Assembly: GCF_003362755.1 (NCBI RefSeq)
Contig: NZ_QKRA01000006.1
Span: forward strand, 1-64,000
From: Marinomonas piezotolerans
Lineage (GTDB): Bacteria > Pseudomonadota > Gammaproteobacteria > Pseudomonadales > Marinomonadaceae
Direction of reading: 5' to 3'
Length of the DNA stretch: 64,000 bases
Part shown: piece after piece, positions 46,363-56,840 of the stretch
Layout of the letters: each line of letters starts with the position of its first letter
How positions within the stretch are numbered: position 1 is the stretch's first letter
The notes under the pieces: model-generated
What the model saw: the letters and a program-made list of their open reading frames with translations, nothing else
Told to the model about the DNA's origin: nothing
The model's database searches: none
Program-made: the position numbers and the translations under genes

Positions 46363-47538
46363 TTATAAGGCGACATTGACTCGAAAAATCTTCTCACTAT
46401 TACTCGGTATGGACGACAATTGGCCTACAACTTGACCTTGTGTAAGATCATTTGAGCGCATCGACGAGCGTTTAACCACCACATTGACCTCATCCACATC
46501 TGCAAGCGTCTCGTCAGACATAAGATTATCCAAATTAGTAAGAACTATTGGTAATTGGGCTTGTGTCGCTGACACCTGCTGAATTGAAATAGGTAAAGAT
46601 GTTCCTTTACGTTGAGCATACACCAAAAACACATCATCACTCGTTAACAGTCGAGCATCCAAATTAAGCTGCAATATTAACTTGTGTGTTACGACAGGGG
46701 GAATCATTTGCTCTGTGATTCCTCCTTGCTTACGTGCAACCTCAATACCTGACAATAAATCGCCACGCTGTCGACGATCCGCACCCTGCTTGATTGCGTT
46801 TTGCCACACCAAGATAGCGCTTTCGTAATGTTGGCTACTAAATTCAATCATTCCTTGCAGTCCAAGCGCTTTAGGATTATTCGGATCAACCCCTAATGCT
46901 TGCGCTACAACCTGAGCCATGCCCTCGGAAACTTTGTTATTGTTTGCATAGAATAATGCCTGAGCTAGCTCAACTAGGACTTCTCCTCTTTCATCTGTGT
47001 CGCCTTCCATGCGAGCAAGGGTTGCTCTATATGACGATACTGCGGCGTCATATTCCTGCGCCAAGACTTGATTATTTGCCTGATAAAACCAATCTTCAGC
47101 CCTATCATAACGTCGTACCCTATACGCCAAAAAATCGGCAACATCTTGTTCACTCGCGGACTGGTCTAACATCTTTTGTGTAAACAGGGTCTCTTCTGAA
47201 AAACCAAGCTTTTGATACAATGCAACGGCACCAACAATCACCACCGCTATCATTGCAGACAACGCAACCCTAGCTACTTTAATGTCATTATTAAAATTTA
47301 CATGACGATGAAAACATATAGACTCAGACTCTGAACGAGCATCTTTCAATAGCTGGTCAGACTCTTCAGATGTCAACCGACCGACTTCCCTCTCTTCAAT
47401 CACCTCTTGTCGGCGTATCGCTTGGAAATCAATTGTTGGAGAGCTCGTAGTAGCATTAGCAGAGCGAACTAGATAATGCATGACATACCAAACACTCAAA
47501 ACCGTTACCGCCGCCATTAGCAACCAAGCAATAATCAT
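46363..47538 (-). CDS. ccmI: cytochrome c-type biogenesis protein CcmI (CycH)
   Basis: A 391-residue CcmI: two N-terminal membrane helices (about 1-24 and 93-112), with an inserted cytoplasmic loop between them, then a periplasmic TPR region (about 150-270) and a C-terminal beta domain. CcmI holds apocytochrome c for haem attachment with CcmH and CcmF. Its ATG overlaps ccmH by four bases. It is the last gene of the ccm operon. Confidence 0.92.
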   Translation of the reverse strand: MIIAWLLMAAVTVLSVWYVMHYLVRSANATTSSPTIDFQAIRRQEVIEEREVGRLTSEESDQLLKDARSESESICFHRHVNFNNDIKVARVALSAMIAVVIVGAVALYQKLGFSEETLFTQKMLDQSASEQDVADFLAYRVRRYDRAEDWFYQANNQVLAQEYDAAVSSYRATLARMEGDTDERGEVLVELAQALFYANNNKVSEGMAQVVAQALGVDPNNPKALGLQGMIEFSSQHYESAILVWQNAIKQGADRRQRGDLLSGIEVARKQGGITEQMIPPVVTHKLILQLNLDARLLTSDDVFLVYAQRKGTSLPISIQQVSATQAQLPIVLTNLDNLMSDETLADVDEVNVVVKRSSMRSNDLTQGQVVGQLSSIPSNSEKIFRVNVAL

Positions 47539-47948
47539 CCGTCTAACTCCTTCGCCGTCCGACGATTACGCATCATAATCAATACAAAAATACCTGCGCC
47601 TATAAATAAAAGGGCGAACGGGCCGTACCAAAGTAGTAATGTACTCTGCTTATGAGCGGGGCGATATAAAACGAATTCACCGTAACGAGCGACCATATAA
47701 TCGATAATTTGTTGATCGGTCTGCCCTGCAATGATCATCTCATATACCTGCCCACGTAGATCGACCGCTATACCGGCATTGGAATCCTCCAGATTTTGAT
47801 TTTGGCACTTTGGGCAACGAAGCTCTTCTATTAAGGCATAATAACGCTGCTCTAAAGTAGGTGATTCAAACTCTCGAATCTCATTTGCGGTTGTTCCAAG
47901 ACTAACCACAACCCCAATCATCAATACCAGCCAATGCAGATATCTCAT
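47535..47948 (-). CDS. ccmH: cytochrome c maturation protein CcmH (CcmL-type)
   Basis: A 137-residue periplasmic redox protein: signal/anchor MRYLHWLVLMIGVVVSLG, the active motif LRCPKCQNQNLEDSNAGIA with C45 and C48, then a membrane helix near 101-123. It reduces apocytochrome CXXCH thiols. It overlaps ccmG and ccmI by four bases each (ATGA), so it is translationally coupled. Confidence 0.95.
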   Translation of the reverse strand: MRYLHWLVLMIGVVVSLGTTANEIREFESPTLEQRYYALIEELRCPKCQNQNLEDSNAGIAVDLRGQVYEMIIAGQTDQQIIDYMVARYGEFVLYRPAHKQSTLLLWYGPFALLFIGAGIFVLIMMRNRRTAKELDG

Positions 47949-48457
47949 CGCTGCATATATCCTTTCAAGGTCTTCCATACTTCGGCGTTAACGACACCTT
48001 GATGGCGATACAAAACCACTCCGTCACCAGAAATTACGAACGTTTCTGGTGCTCCGGTAATCCCCATGTCGACACCAAAGTGCCCCATTTCATCCGTTAA
48101 AACCATTGAATAGGGATTACCGCGCTCAGCTAGCCATTTTTTGGCAGCCTCTGTTTCATCCTTATAATCTATGCCGACTATATTCACGCCCTGCTCAGCT
48201 AACTCTCCTAAATAGGCGTGCTCCGCGCTACAAGAAGGGCACCAAGTCGCCCAAAAATTCATAAGATAAGGGGTATCAGGCAGTGCCTCGTTGGTCGTAA
48301 CTGTATTGCTAGATAAATCTATCAATTGAAAATCAGGGACTTGTTTACCTATTAGTGCTGATGGCATGTATTCCGTGTCTTTCCCTAATTGCTGATAGAA
48401 CACGATACCCAGTGCAATGAAGGCCATAAGAGGTAAACCAAATAACAATTTTCTCAA
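47945..48457 (-). CDS. ccmG: thiol:disulfide interchange protein CcmG/DsbE
   Basis: A thioredoxin-fold protein of about 170 residues from TTG at 48457, which has GGAG six bases upstream and follows the ccmF TAA by one base. N-terminal anchor RKLLFGLPLMAFIALGIVFYQ, then the WCPSC active site with cysteines at about 73 and 76 and GAPETFVISGDG near 134-145 (cis-proline region). It keeps apocytochrome cysteines reduced via CcdA/DsbD. A longer frame into ccmF is unlikely. Confidence 0.93.
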   Translation of the reverse strand: MRKLLFGLPLMAFIALGIVFYQQLGKDTEYMPSALIGKQVPDFQLIDLSSNTVTTNEALPDTPYLMNFWATWCPSCSAEHAYLGELAEQGVNIVGIDYKDETEAAKKWLAERGNPYSMVLTDEMGHFGVDMGITGAPETFVISGDGVVLYRHQGVVNAEVWKTLKGYMQR

Positions 48458-48458
48458 T

Positions 48459-50399
48459 TTAAACTCCTGCTTTACGTCGATATCGCTTATCAAACGCGGC
48501 CAACAGGCCACCTGCCATCATCAAAAGCCCACCAAGCCAAATCCAGCGCACAAACGATTTTATGTAGATTCTTACACTCCAAGCCTCTTGGCTTAACTTC
48601 TCCCCTAACGAAATATATAGATCACGGGTGAAACCTGGGCTTAATGCAGCCTCAGTCATCATTTGCTGCCGCGCTTTATAAAGGCGCTTTTCTGGTTTCA
48701 TCTGAGCAACCCGTTTATCCCCATCGTATACATTTATGATTGCTTGCTCGGCGACATAATTAGGGCCTTGGATTCGTATCGAGCCTTGTAATTCAAATGC
48801 GTAGTTACCAACCACAACCTTGTCCCCGGGGGCCATACGCACAATGGTTTCTGTACTGTTCATACTGACGAAAATAACCCCAACCAACGTCACTGCTACC
48901 CCAAAATGGGCCAGCAGCATGCCGTAGTACTGACGCGGCAATTTTTTTGCTCTTAACCAAATGGACTGGCGTGCCGCCGACACCTTATCAAACCAATCGC
49001 GCGCCACCATGAAAACCAACCACAATGCGATAGAAAAGCTAAGCCACAAATACCAATCAAATACATGAAACGTAAACACCAACGCCGAAAATGCAATAGC
49101 GAGAATTGCAGGCATGATTGCTATATGAACCAACCATTTTCCTTTAGTACTATGCCATTTAGACAAAGGTGCTATGCCCATGAATACAATCAGTAGGAGC
49201 GATATCGGTCCAAAAACAGCGTTGAAATACGGTGCACCGACCGATATTTTTCCTAATGAAAACGCATCAAATACCAAAGGATAAAGAGTCCCAAGTAGAA
49301 CAGTCAGAGTCAAAATTGTGAGTAAAATATTATTAATAAGTAACCAAGCTTCTCGACCGGTTGCGCCAAAGCTCACAACAGACCTAACCTGTGATGCACG
49401 AACTGCATAAAGCAACAATGAGCCACCAATGATAATAACGAGTAGCGCTAGAATAAAAACACCTCGAGTCGGATCTGCGGCAAAAGCATGCACCGAGGTT
49501 AAAACGCCAGAGCGTACTAAAAAGGTCCCTAACAACGATAAACTAAAGGTAAAGATCGCTAACAATACGGTCCAGCTTTTAAAAACACCTCGCTTTTCTG
49601 TCACTGCAAGAGAGTGGATCAATGCCGTACCAGCGAGCCAAGGCATTAATGATGCATTCTCCACTGGATCCCAAAACCACCAACCGCCCCAACCAAGTTC
49701 ATAGTAGGCCCACCAGCTTCCTAATGTGATTCCAAGCGTCAAAAATGCCCAAGACACATTCGTCCAAGGGCGCGCCCAGCGAGCCCACGAAGCATTCAGA
49801 TTCCCTGTGATAAGGGCTGCAATAGCAAATGCAAACGCGACAGAGAAGCCCACATATCCCATATACAACATAGGTGGATGAATAATGAGTCCAACATCCT
49901 GGAGTAGCGGGTTGAGGTCTGCGCCATCTATTGGATGATCCGGTAGCAATCGTATAAATGGGGACGAAGTGAACAGAATAAATAATAGAAAGCCGGTAGC
50001 AATAATGCCCAGCACAGCGAGCACGACAGGGCCCGTAGCGTTAGGAAGCGAATCACTACGATAGGCGACGGCCGCCGCCCAAGCCGATAAAATTGCGATC
50101 CATAACAAGAGAGAGCCCTCATGCCCCCCCCAAAGCGCACTGACTTTGAACCAAATCGGCAACAGGCTATTAGAGTGCTGACTCACATATAAAACAGAAA
50201 AATCATCGGTCGCAAATGCGACAGCCAGTACAAAAAAACTCAGCCATATCAGTAGCGTCATGACATAGGTTAACGGCTTTGCACTCGTTAATAACACCCT
50301 ATTGCGAGTATAAAAGCCGACCATTGGTAATGTTGCCAGAGCAACGGCAAACATCATCGCCAATATCAGTGCAAAATGCCCAATTTCGGGAAAAATCAT
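48459..50399 (-). CDS. ccmF: cytochrome c haem lyase subunit CcmF
   Basis: CcmF, 646 residues, about fifteen membrane helices. The WWD tryptophan-rich signature GGWWFWDPVENASLMPWLAGT lies near residues 241-261; flanking periplasmic histidines and DHPIDGADLNPLLQDVGLIIHPPMLYMGYVGF near 154-185 are also present. It joins haem from CcmE to apocytochrome c. Sits between ccmE and ccmG. Confidence 0.97.
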   Translation of the reverse strand: MIFPEIGHFALILAMMFAVALATLPMVGFYTRNRVLLTSAKPLTYVMTLLIWLSFFVLAVAFATDDFSVLYVSQHSNSLLPIWFKVSALWGGHEGSLLLWIAILSAWAAAVAYRSDSLPNATGPVVLAVLGIIATGFLLFILFTSSPFIRLLPDHPIDGADLNPLLQDVGLIIHPPMLYMGYVGFSVAFAFAIAALITGNLNASWARWARPWTNVSWAFLTLGITLGSWWAYYELGWGGWWFWDPVENASLMPWLAGTALIHSLAVTEKRGVFKSWTVLLAIFTFSLSLLGTFLVRSGVLTSVHAFAADPTRGVFILALLVIIIGGSLLLYAVRASQVRSVVSFGATGREAWLLINNILLTILTLTVLLGTLYPLVFDAFSLGKISVGAPYFNAVFGPISLLLIVFMGIAPLSKWHSTKGKWLVHIAIMPAILAIAFSALVFTFHVFDWYLWLSFSIALWLVFMVARDWFDKVSAARQSIWLRAKKLPRQYYGMLLAHFGVAVTLVGVIFVSMNSTETIVRMAPGDKVVVGNYAFELQGSIRIQGPNYVAEQAIINVYDGDKRVAQMKPEKRLYKARQQMMTEAALSPGFTRDLYISLGEKLSQEAWSVRIYIKSFVRWIWLGGLLMMAGGLLAAFDKRYRRKAGV

Positions 50400-50410
50400 G
50401 TCCTACAACC

Positions 50411-50842
50411 TTATTGAGCTTTTGACTTGTTTAACGCCTCTTGAACTTCTGGAGGCATATACTCTTCATCATGCTTGGCGAGAACTTCACTGGCCACCAG
50501 CACACCATATTCATTCAACCTCCCTTGCGCCACAATCCCTTGGCCTTCACGAAATAGGTCTGGCAAAATACCTTCATACTCAATGGTTAGCTGATGAGCA
50601 TAATCAGTGACTGTGAACACGACGCCAAGGCTTTTCGGGTCTCGTCGAACACTATTTTCTACAACCATACCTCCCGCTCTGATCGCGACATTACTCGGCG
50701 CCTCACCTTGTGCTATCTGCGTCGGGGAATAAAATAAATTAATGTTTTGCGATAGCGCGTACATAATCAGACTCACGACTGCGGCAGATACTAAAAGTAT
50801 GATACCGACTGCAATCATACGTTTCTTACGGACCGGGTGCAT
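50411..50842 (-). CDS. ccmE: haem chaperone CcmE
   Basis: A 143-residue OB-fold haem chaperone with an N-terminal membrane anchor (about 9-31). The covalent haem-binding histidine is H124 in [12 protein letters not shown]. It takes haem from CcmC/CcmD and passes it to CcmF. The ATG directly follows the ccmD TAA. Confidence 0.96.
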   Translation of the reverse strand: MHPVRKKRMIAVGIILLVSAAVVSLIMYALSQNINLFYSPTQIAQGEAPSNVAIRAGGMVVENSVRRDPKSLGVVFTVTDYAHQLTIEYEGILPDLFREGQGIVAQGRLNEYGVLVASEVLAKHDEEYMPPEVQEALNKSKAQ

Positions 50843-51019
50843 TTAGCGACTGAGCTCCCTTTGATAGCGTTTTTTTAATTGTTGCATCAAGCGCTTGTGA
50901 GATAAAAAGGAGCTAATGATCAAAGCGCTAAAAACCGCCACACCAATTGAGTAAGAAGACCAAACATATACTCCGTGATCACCCATCGCTAAGAATTCCG
51001 CTATATTCTCAAATGCCAT
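50843..51019 (-). CDS. ccmD: haem exporter protein CcmD
   Basis: A 58-residue protein with one membrane helix (WSSYSIGVAVFSALIISSFL) and a basic C-terminal tail; MAFENIAEFLAMGDHGVYVW is the usual N-terminus. CcmD helps release CcmE from CcmABC. The ATG lies inside the ccmC 3' end (11-bp overlap). Confidence 0.9.
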   Translation of the reverse strand: MAFENIAEFLAMGDHGVYVWSSYSIGVAVFSALIISSFLSHKRLMQQLKKRYQRELSR

Positions 51020-51755
51020 AGTCAACTACCTTTTCCTTTACCCAACTAGATTTTCGCTCTCGATTAAGTACTTCCGTTTGCATGCGCCACATCGCAATGC
51101 CCGCAACAAACAGGTATGAACCTAACGCACAAATAAGCAGTGGAAGCCACATTTCTACTGGCATCGCAGGCTTTTCCGTAAGCTTGAAGGTTGCAGGTTG
51201 ATGTAACGTATTCCACCACTCTACCGAGTACTTGATAATGGGCAGGTTAATTAATCCCAATAAGCTGACCACCGCAACGGCCTTATCAGCAAATACTCGA
51301 TCTTCAATCGCATTTTGAATCGCTATCACGCCCATATAGAGCAAAAACAAAACTAACACTGACGTCAACCGCGCATCCCATACCCACCAAGTTCCCCAAG
51401 TTGGTTTTCCCCAAATGGCGCCAGAGACTAGTGCAATCAATGCCATTGCAGCACCAACAGGTGCGACAGCCTTTATGAACACTGGCGCTAGTTTCATTTG
51501 CCATACCAACGCAACGAATCCTGCGATTCCCATCCCTAAATAACAGCTTTGGGCCAATATTGCGGCAGGGACATGAAGGTAGATTATGCGAAAGCTATTA
51601 CCTTGTTGGTAGTCCGCTGGAGCGAAAGCCAACCCCCAGACAAAGCCTAGTACTAACAATACAATACCAAGACCGAGACACTTTCCACGCCAACGCTCAG
51701 CCCATTGGTAAAACCATTTCGGTGAGCCCAATCGATGAAACCAAGTCCACTTCAT
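51009..51755 (-). CDS. ccmC: haem exporter protein CcmC
   Basis: A 248-residue six-helix membrane protein. The WWD motif is WGTWWVWDARLTSVLVLFLLYMG near 114-136, with flanking histidines in IYLHVPAAILAQS and WWNTLHQPATF. It attaches haem to CcmE. Its ATG overlaps the ccmB stop by one base (TAATG). Confidence 0.96.
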   Translation of the reverse strand: MKWTWFHRLGSPKWFYQWAERWRGKCLGLGIVLLVLGFVWGLAFAPADYQQGNSFRIIYLHVPAAILAQSCYLGMGIAGFVALVWQMKLAPVFIKAVAPVGAAMALIALVSGAIWGKPTWGTWWVWDARLTSVLVLFLLYMGVIAIQNAIEDRVFADKAVAVVSLLGLINLPIIKYSVEWWNTLHQPATFKLTEKPAMPVEMWLPLLICALGSYLFVAGIAMWRMQTEVLNRERKSSWVKEKVVDYGI

Positions 51756-52417
51756 TAATTCATACTCGCTTTAATTGAAAGAGCGGCCATTAATGGTGAC
51801 AAAACCAATGCTGTCAGAGAAATGGCTGCCAAAATAGCTAACTGTCCGCTGTATGACATACCAGATTGCGCAGCGCGGATAGCACCCGTTGCAAAAATAA
51901 TCACTGGAATATACAGAGGCAAAATAAGTAGCAGCATAAGCACAGCTCCTCGGCGTAGAGAAACCGTCAAAGCGGAACCAATTGCCCCTATAAAAAAGAG
52001 CGCAGGAGTCCCTAATAATAGCGTTGATATCATAACCATCAGCTGCTCAATCGGAAAAAACAGCATGTTTGCCAACAGAGGTAAAACAAGAAGCAATGGC
52101 ACGATGACGACTAACCACTGGACAAAAACCTTCAAAAATACCAAATAAGGTAACGACAACCCGCTAGTCAACCACTGCTCTAAAGAACCGTCGTTAAAAT
52201 CTTCTTTATACATACTCTCAACGGCCATCAGAATTGATAGCGCGACGGCACACCACACTATGCCTCCTGATGCAGGCTCTAAAAACGCTTTCGACGGGTC
52301 TACTCCTAGAGGAAACAGGAGAATGACCATGACAAAAAACAATAACGCATTGATGGTATCTTGCTTTCGACGAACTAATGTTAGCCACTCTGACTTTAGA
52401 AATGAGCGATAGTTCAT
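51755..52417 (-). CDS. ccmB: haem exporter permease CcmB
   Basis: A 220-residue six-helix ABC permease: EWLTLVRRKQDTINALLFFVMVILLFPLGVDP near 9-40, EDFNDGSLEQWLTSGLSLPYLVFLK near 74-98. With CcmA and CcmC it forms the CcmABCD complex. Overlaps ccmA by four bases (ATGA). Confidence 0.95.
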   Translation of the reverse strand: MNYRSFLKSEWLTLVRRKQDTINALLFFVMVILLFPLGVDPSKAFLEPASGGIVWCAVALSILMAVESMYKEDFNDGSLEQWLTSGLSLPYLVFLKVFVQWLVVIVPLLLVLPLLANMLFFPIEQLMVMISTLLLGTPALFFIGAIGSALTVSLRRGAVLMLLLILPLYIPVIIFATGAIRAAQSGMSYSGQLAILAAISLTALVLSPLMAALSIKASMN

Positions 52418-53022
52418 GGTGTCAGCTCGACCGTTTTAGGGGACAAGTGATATAAAGGCTGATGCGTTGTAATAACAACCGCTCCACCAGATTCCAGTTG
52501 TGATTGTATTTTAGCCTCCAAAGCGGCTACACCATGAGCATCTAGGGCAGTAAAAGGTTCATCTAAGAACCAGATCCGCTTCTTTGTTAACCACAAACGC
52601 GCCAACGCAACACGACGCTTTTGACCTGCAGAAAGCTGCGCCGCAGGCGTGTCGTCAAAAAGCTCTAAGTTGACTTGCTGCAAAGCCTCGTTCAAGGCTA
52701 CCTCACTTGCATTTGGGCAATACATTCGAAGATTTTCATTAACGCTTAAAATGCTCTTAATACCTGGAGTGTGCCCAAGGTATATTTGATCAAACAACAG
52801 CAAATCTCGATTATGCGTAATGTCTTCACCGTTTAACCTAATCAAACCCTCCTCAATCGGTATCCACCCCAGAATGGCTTTAATCAATGAGCTTTTTCCC
52901 GCACCATTGTCTCCAGCTATACGAACCAGCTCACCATCACTCACAGAAAATGATAAATCGCGGCATAATTGACGCTCATTGCGCTCAATCCAAAAATTAT
53001 TTATCTGTAAGTTGACTGACAT
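52414..53022 (-). CDS. ccmA: haem exporter ATP-binding protein CcmA
   Basis: A 202-residue ABC ATPase. Walker A GDNGAGKSSLIK near 38-49, signature LSAGQKRRVALARL near 129-142, Walker B IWFLDEPFTALD near 149-160 and the switch His near 180. It powers CcmE release. First gene of the ccm operon; the divergent FliK-like gene starts 112 bp away, so the promoter should lie in that gap. Confidence 0.96.
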   Translation of the reverse strand: MSVNLQINNFWIERNERQLCRDLSFSVSDGELVRIAGDNGAGKSSLIKAILGWIPIEEGLIRLNGEDITHNRDLLLFDQIYLGHTPGIKSILSVNENLRMYCPNASEVALNEALQQVNLELFDDTPAAQLSAGQKRRVALARLWLTKKRIWFLDEPFTALDAHGVAALEAKIQSQLESGGAVVITTHQPLYHLSPKTVELTP

Positions 53023-53134
53023 GTGCGAAAGTATTACCCATATTGGCCGTTAACGAGGGGAAGAGCGATCCTCTATATTGGTGGCTATTATAAGATATAT
53101 TTCTAGCTTTTCAGAACGAAAGGGTGGTGAAAGC

Positions 53135-54673
53135 ATGATCACGGACATTAATTCGCTAATTTCTAACCAAGGCAGAACCCCTTTAGCGAGCTCTACAACG
53201 TCCTCGATTGGCACTCTGTCAAAACTTAGCAGCGAGCTGAAGTTGATCGAAGGAATCCATCCGATTCAAATTACGTCGGTTAAAAACAGTCAATCTGGTC
53301 AACAGCCGACCCAATTAATTGGTATTACGCAAAGTGACAAACAACTTACTCTGCTCAACTCTACGCCCTCTTCTAGCTTCAAAGCTGGTGATAAAGGGAG
53401 TTTGGTAATTGAAGGGAATAGAGCCACATTGACAGTTCAGTCGTCACCTCAAAGTCAACTTACCTCATCAGGTGTGACTCCCACTCAGTCACCTATTCCC
53501 CGTAGTTCAGCGAACGTATATCAATCCAATTCACCTCAGCCACCTAACACAGCTCAAACAGGGCCCCAAGCGTCACCACAACAGCAAGCCAAGTTTTCTG
53601 CGGAAGTCGCTATTGCTAGTCGCCCAATCACACTAACCGTTATTTCTACACCGCAGCAGTCGCATTCATTACCAACTGCACCGGCAGCACGAGAGTCGTT
53701 CTCAGCCACAGTGAGCGACGGCCAAAACTCATTTATCTTAAACACCAAGCATCCTTTGAAACTTGGTGAATCGGTTCAAGTTATGGTCGACCGTAAAGGA
53801 CAGTTACAACTGTACCCTTCCGCCCCCGCTCAAACCCGTGAAGCAGTTATCACAGATGCATTAAAACAGTCCTTGCCCAAGCAGATTTCAAGCCAAGAAT
53901 TTACTGGCATGCTACGCCAGCTATCCGCATTACAGCAAAGTGGCGCAGTACTTCCCGAAAAGGTGTCGGCTGCATTGGATCAGCTAGTAAGGCAACTCCC
54001 CAATTTACAGACACTTACTCAGTCTCCTGAAGCACTGAAACAAGCCATCCAAACATCGGGGCTATTTAGTGAAAGCAATCTCGCCAACAGCAACTTACTA
54101 GCGAAGGATGTCAAGCTCAACCTAACACGACTTGATGGGGCTGCAAACGAAGCAAAGAGCTTCGTGCAGCCCACACTGCCAGCCGCCCAACAACAAGCAC
54201 TAAACATGGTGGCCGGAGCGGTAGAACACATTACCACCAACCAACTTCGCAATATTGTTGAAACTGCTCAACAAGACGGACAAACATTACCACTTAATAT
54301 AGCCCTGCCCATTAAAGATCAACGCGGCACATCGATGGTCAATATACGCATCGATAAAGATGGACCGGAACATGAGAACGACGCCCAGAAGCATGAGCGT
54401 CGCTGGCTCGTTCAGCTGAAATTCGAATTTGAGGAAACTGGGCGATTTGAAGCTCGGATGAGTGTTCAAGGTCAAAAAGTCGGAATTATCTTCGCCGTCG
54501 AAGCACCGGAAACCGAACAACAAATCAAAGCAAACTTACAAGAACTAAAAGATAATCTACGACAAAAGAATGTAGAAATTGAAACGCTTGAATGTTTTAT
54601 AACTAAGTTTAATGAAAGCACAAAACGGGATGTGGCAGATCAACCACAACGATTAATTGATGTGAGAACCTAA
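53135..54673 (+). CDS. FliK-like flagellar hook-length control protein
   Basis: A 512-residue protein from ATG at 53135 (GGTGGTGA upstream). The first half is Ser/Gln/Thr/Pro-rich and disordered (about 40-200), and the C-terminus from about 395 holds the Flg_hook domain: LPLNIALPIKDQRGTSMVNIRID, RRWLVQLKFEFEETGRFEARMSVQGQKVGIIFAVE. This architecture is that of FliK, the molecular ruler and export-specificity switch. A second FliK gene probably exists elsewhere, because this one is not in a hook cluster. Its stop overlaps the flhB-like start by one base. Confidence 0.82.
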   Translation: MITDINSLISNQGRTPLASSTTSSIGTLSKLSSELKLIEGIHPIQITSVKNSQSGQQPTQLIGITQSDKQLTLLNSTPSSSFKAGDKGSLVIEGNRATLTVQSSPQSQLTSSGVTPTQSPIPRSSANVYQSNSPQPPNTAQTGPQASPQQQAKFSAEVAIASRPITLTVISTPQQSHSLPTAPAARESFSATVSDGQNSFILNTKHPLKLGESVQVMVDRKGQLQLYPSAPAQTREAVITDALKQSLPKQISSQEFTGMLRQLSALQQSGAVLPEKVSAALDQLVRQLPNLQTLTQSPEALKQAIQTSGLFSESNLANSNLLAKDVKLNLTRLDGAANEAKSFVQPTLPAAQQQALNMVAGAVEHITTNQLRNIVETAQQDGQTLPLNIALPIKDQRGTSMVNIRIDKDGPEHENDAQKHERRWLVQLKFEFEETGRFEARMSVQGQKVGIIFAVEAPETEQQIKANLQELKDNLRQKNVEIETLECFITKFNESTKRDVADQPQRLIDVRT

Positions 54674-54930
54674 TGAAGCAGAAAAAAGCTATTGCGCTGC
54701 AGTATGATTTCCAAAGTGCACCGAAGGTAACCGCCAAAGGGACGGGGTTCTTAGCTGAGCGCATTATGCAAGTTGCAGAAGAAAACAATGTTTTGCTACA
54801 TCAAAGTCCTGAGCTAGTCGAAGTTTTATCTACATTAGAAATAGGAGATGAAATACCTGAAACGCTTTATTTAGCTGTCGCGGAAATTATAGCGTTCTCT
54901 CATTCACTAAAAGATAAAACTACTCTGTAG
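54673..54930 (+). CDS. stand-alone FlhB C-terminal-like protein (FlhX/YlqH type)
   Basis: An 85-residue protein resembling the cytoplasmic FlhB-CC domain. AIALQYDFQSAPKVTAKGTGFLAERIMQVAEENNVLLHQSPELVEVL and EIPETLYLAVAEIIAFSH match the region after the autocleavage site. The NPTH cleavage motif itself is absent, and there are no membrane helices. Relatives such as Campylobacter FlhX can replace FlhB-C. It is coupled to the FliK-like gene by TAATG, so the two are likely to act together on flagellar export specificity. Confidence 0.85.
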   Translation: MKQKKAIALQYDFQSAPKVTAKGTGFLAERIMQVAEENNVLLHQSPELVEVLSTLEIGDEIPETLYLAVAEIIAFSHSLKDKTTL

Positions 54931-54938
54931 TAATGTCA

Positions 54939-55355
54939 TCAATAGGGCTGGCTTGAATTAGGGTTACGACGTGACTCTTTCTTGAGCAAGCTAATCAGTT
55001 CCGCTTCCGCCCTTATCAAACCGCATTTGGACACCAAATCGTCAACCGTAGCCCCCATTTCGAGTAATTCCATCGCCCGGTTATAAGACACACTACTACC
55101 TTCTTTAGATATCAACTCAGATTGGCGCTCAACAGCCATATTAAGGCGCTTCTCAATGGCCACCAAACGACGCCCCATACCTATCGATCCTGAAGCGAGC
55201 ACTTGTATTTGCTTCTTCTGATGAAGATCAGCATCTTTTGCTGCACGTTGTATCCCCTTCACTTTGCGCGAAAGACGAAACACCCACACAGCTAGTGATA
55301 CAATCAAAATAAATTGTAGCACTAACAACAAGTTAAATACCCACTGAGATTCCAT
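54939..55355 (-). CDS. DUF2802 domain protein
   Basis: A 138-residue protein with an N-terminal membrane helix (LLLVLQFILIVSLAVWVFRLS), a coiled-coil region near 30-85 and a C-terminal helical domain GATVDDLVSKCGLIRAEAELISLL matching DUF2802. It is the last gene of the chemotaxis operon; Pseudomonas has a DUF2802 gene in the same place. Function is unknown. Convergent with the FlhB-like gene, eight bases apart. Confidence 0.85.
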   Translation of the reverse strand: MESQWVFNLLLVLQFILIVSLAVWVFRLSRKVKGIQRAAKDADLHQKKQIQVLASGSIGMGRRLVAIEKRLNMAVERQSELISKEGSSVSYNRAMELLEMGATVDDLVSKCGLIRAEAELISLLKKESRRNPNSSQPY

Positions 55356-55380
55356 GAAACGCCTTCTGGCCTTAAGTCAT

Positions 55381-55872
55381 TTAGAGCGAGCCTATTTCGC
55401 TCCACTCATCTTCGGAAAGCATTTTATCTAAATCTACCAAAATCAACAAAGTATCATTTTTATGGCATACACCCTGAATGAATTTAGACGCTTCGTCATT
55501 GCCGACATTCGGTGATATTTCGATCTCTGATTGTCTCAAATAGACAACTTCTGAAACAGCGTCTACTAAGATACCGATAATGTGCCCACCCACTTCAAGG
55601 ATCATAATTCGCGTCGAATCAGTCACCTCACCTGAAGAAAGATCAAACTTCTGGCAAGTATCTATCACGGTTACAACAGTGCCGCGCAAGTGAATGATAC
55701 CTAATACAAACGAAGGGGCACCGGGCACGGGAGCAATCTCAGAGTAACGCAGCACTTCCTTTACCTGCATTACATTTACGCCATAGATTTCGTTTTCTAG
55801 ACGGAACGTGACCCACTGTAATACTGGATCTTCAGTTTCTTTTACTTCTTTTAATGCTCGACTAGTAGTCAT
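55381..55872 (-). CDS. cheW: chemotaxis coupling protein CheW
   Basis: A 163-residue CheW, an SH3-like adaptor that links receptors to the kinase CheA. LQWVTFRLENEIYGVNVMQVKEVLRYSEIAPVPGAPSFVLGIIHLRGTVVTVIDTCQKF covers the typical receptor- and CheA-contact strands. ATG at 55872 is preferred; GGAGGT lies four bases before. Follows the ParP-like gene. Confidence 0.95.
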   Translation of the reverse strand: MTTSRALKEVKETEDPVLQWVTFRLENEIYGVNVMQVKEVLRYSEIAPVPGAPSFVLGIIHLRGTVVTVIDTCQKFDLSSGEVTDSTRIMILEVGGHIIGILVDAVSEVVYLRQSEIEISPNVGNDEASKFIQGVCHKNDTLLILVDLDKMLSEDEWSEIGSL

Positions 55873-55893
55873 CACGACCTCCAAAAATCAAAC

Positions 55894-56835
<942 letters not shown>

Positions 56836-56840
56836 AGCTG

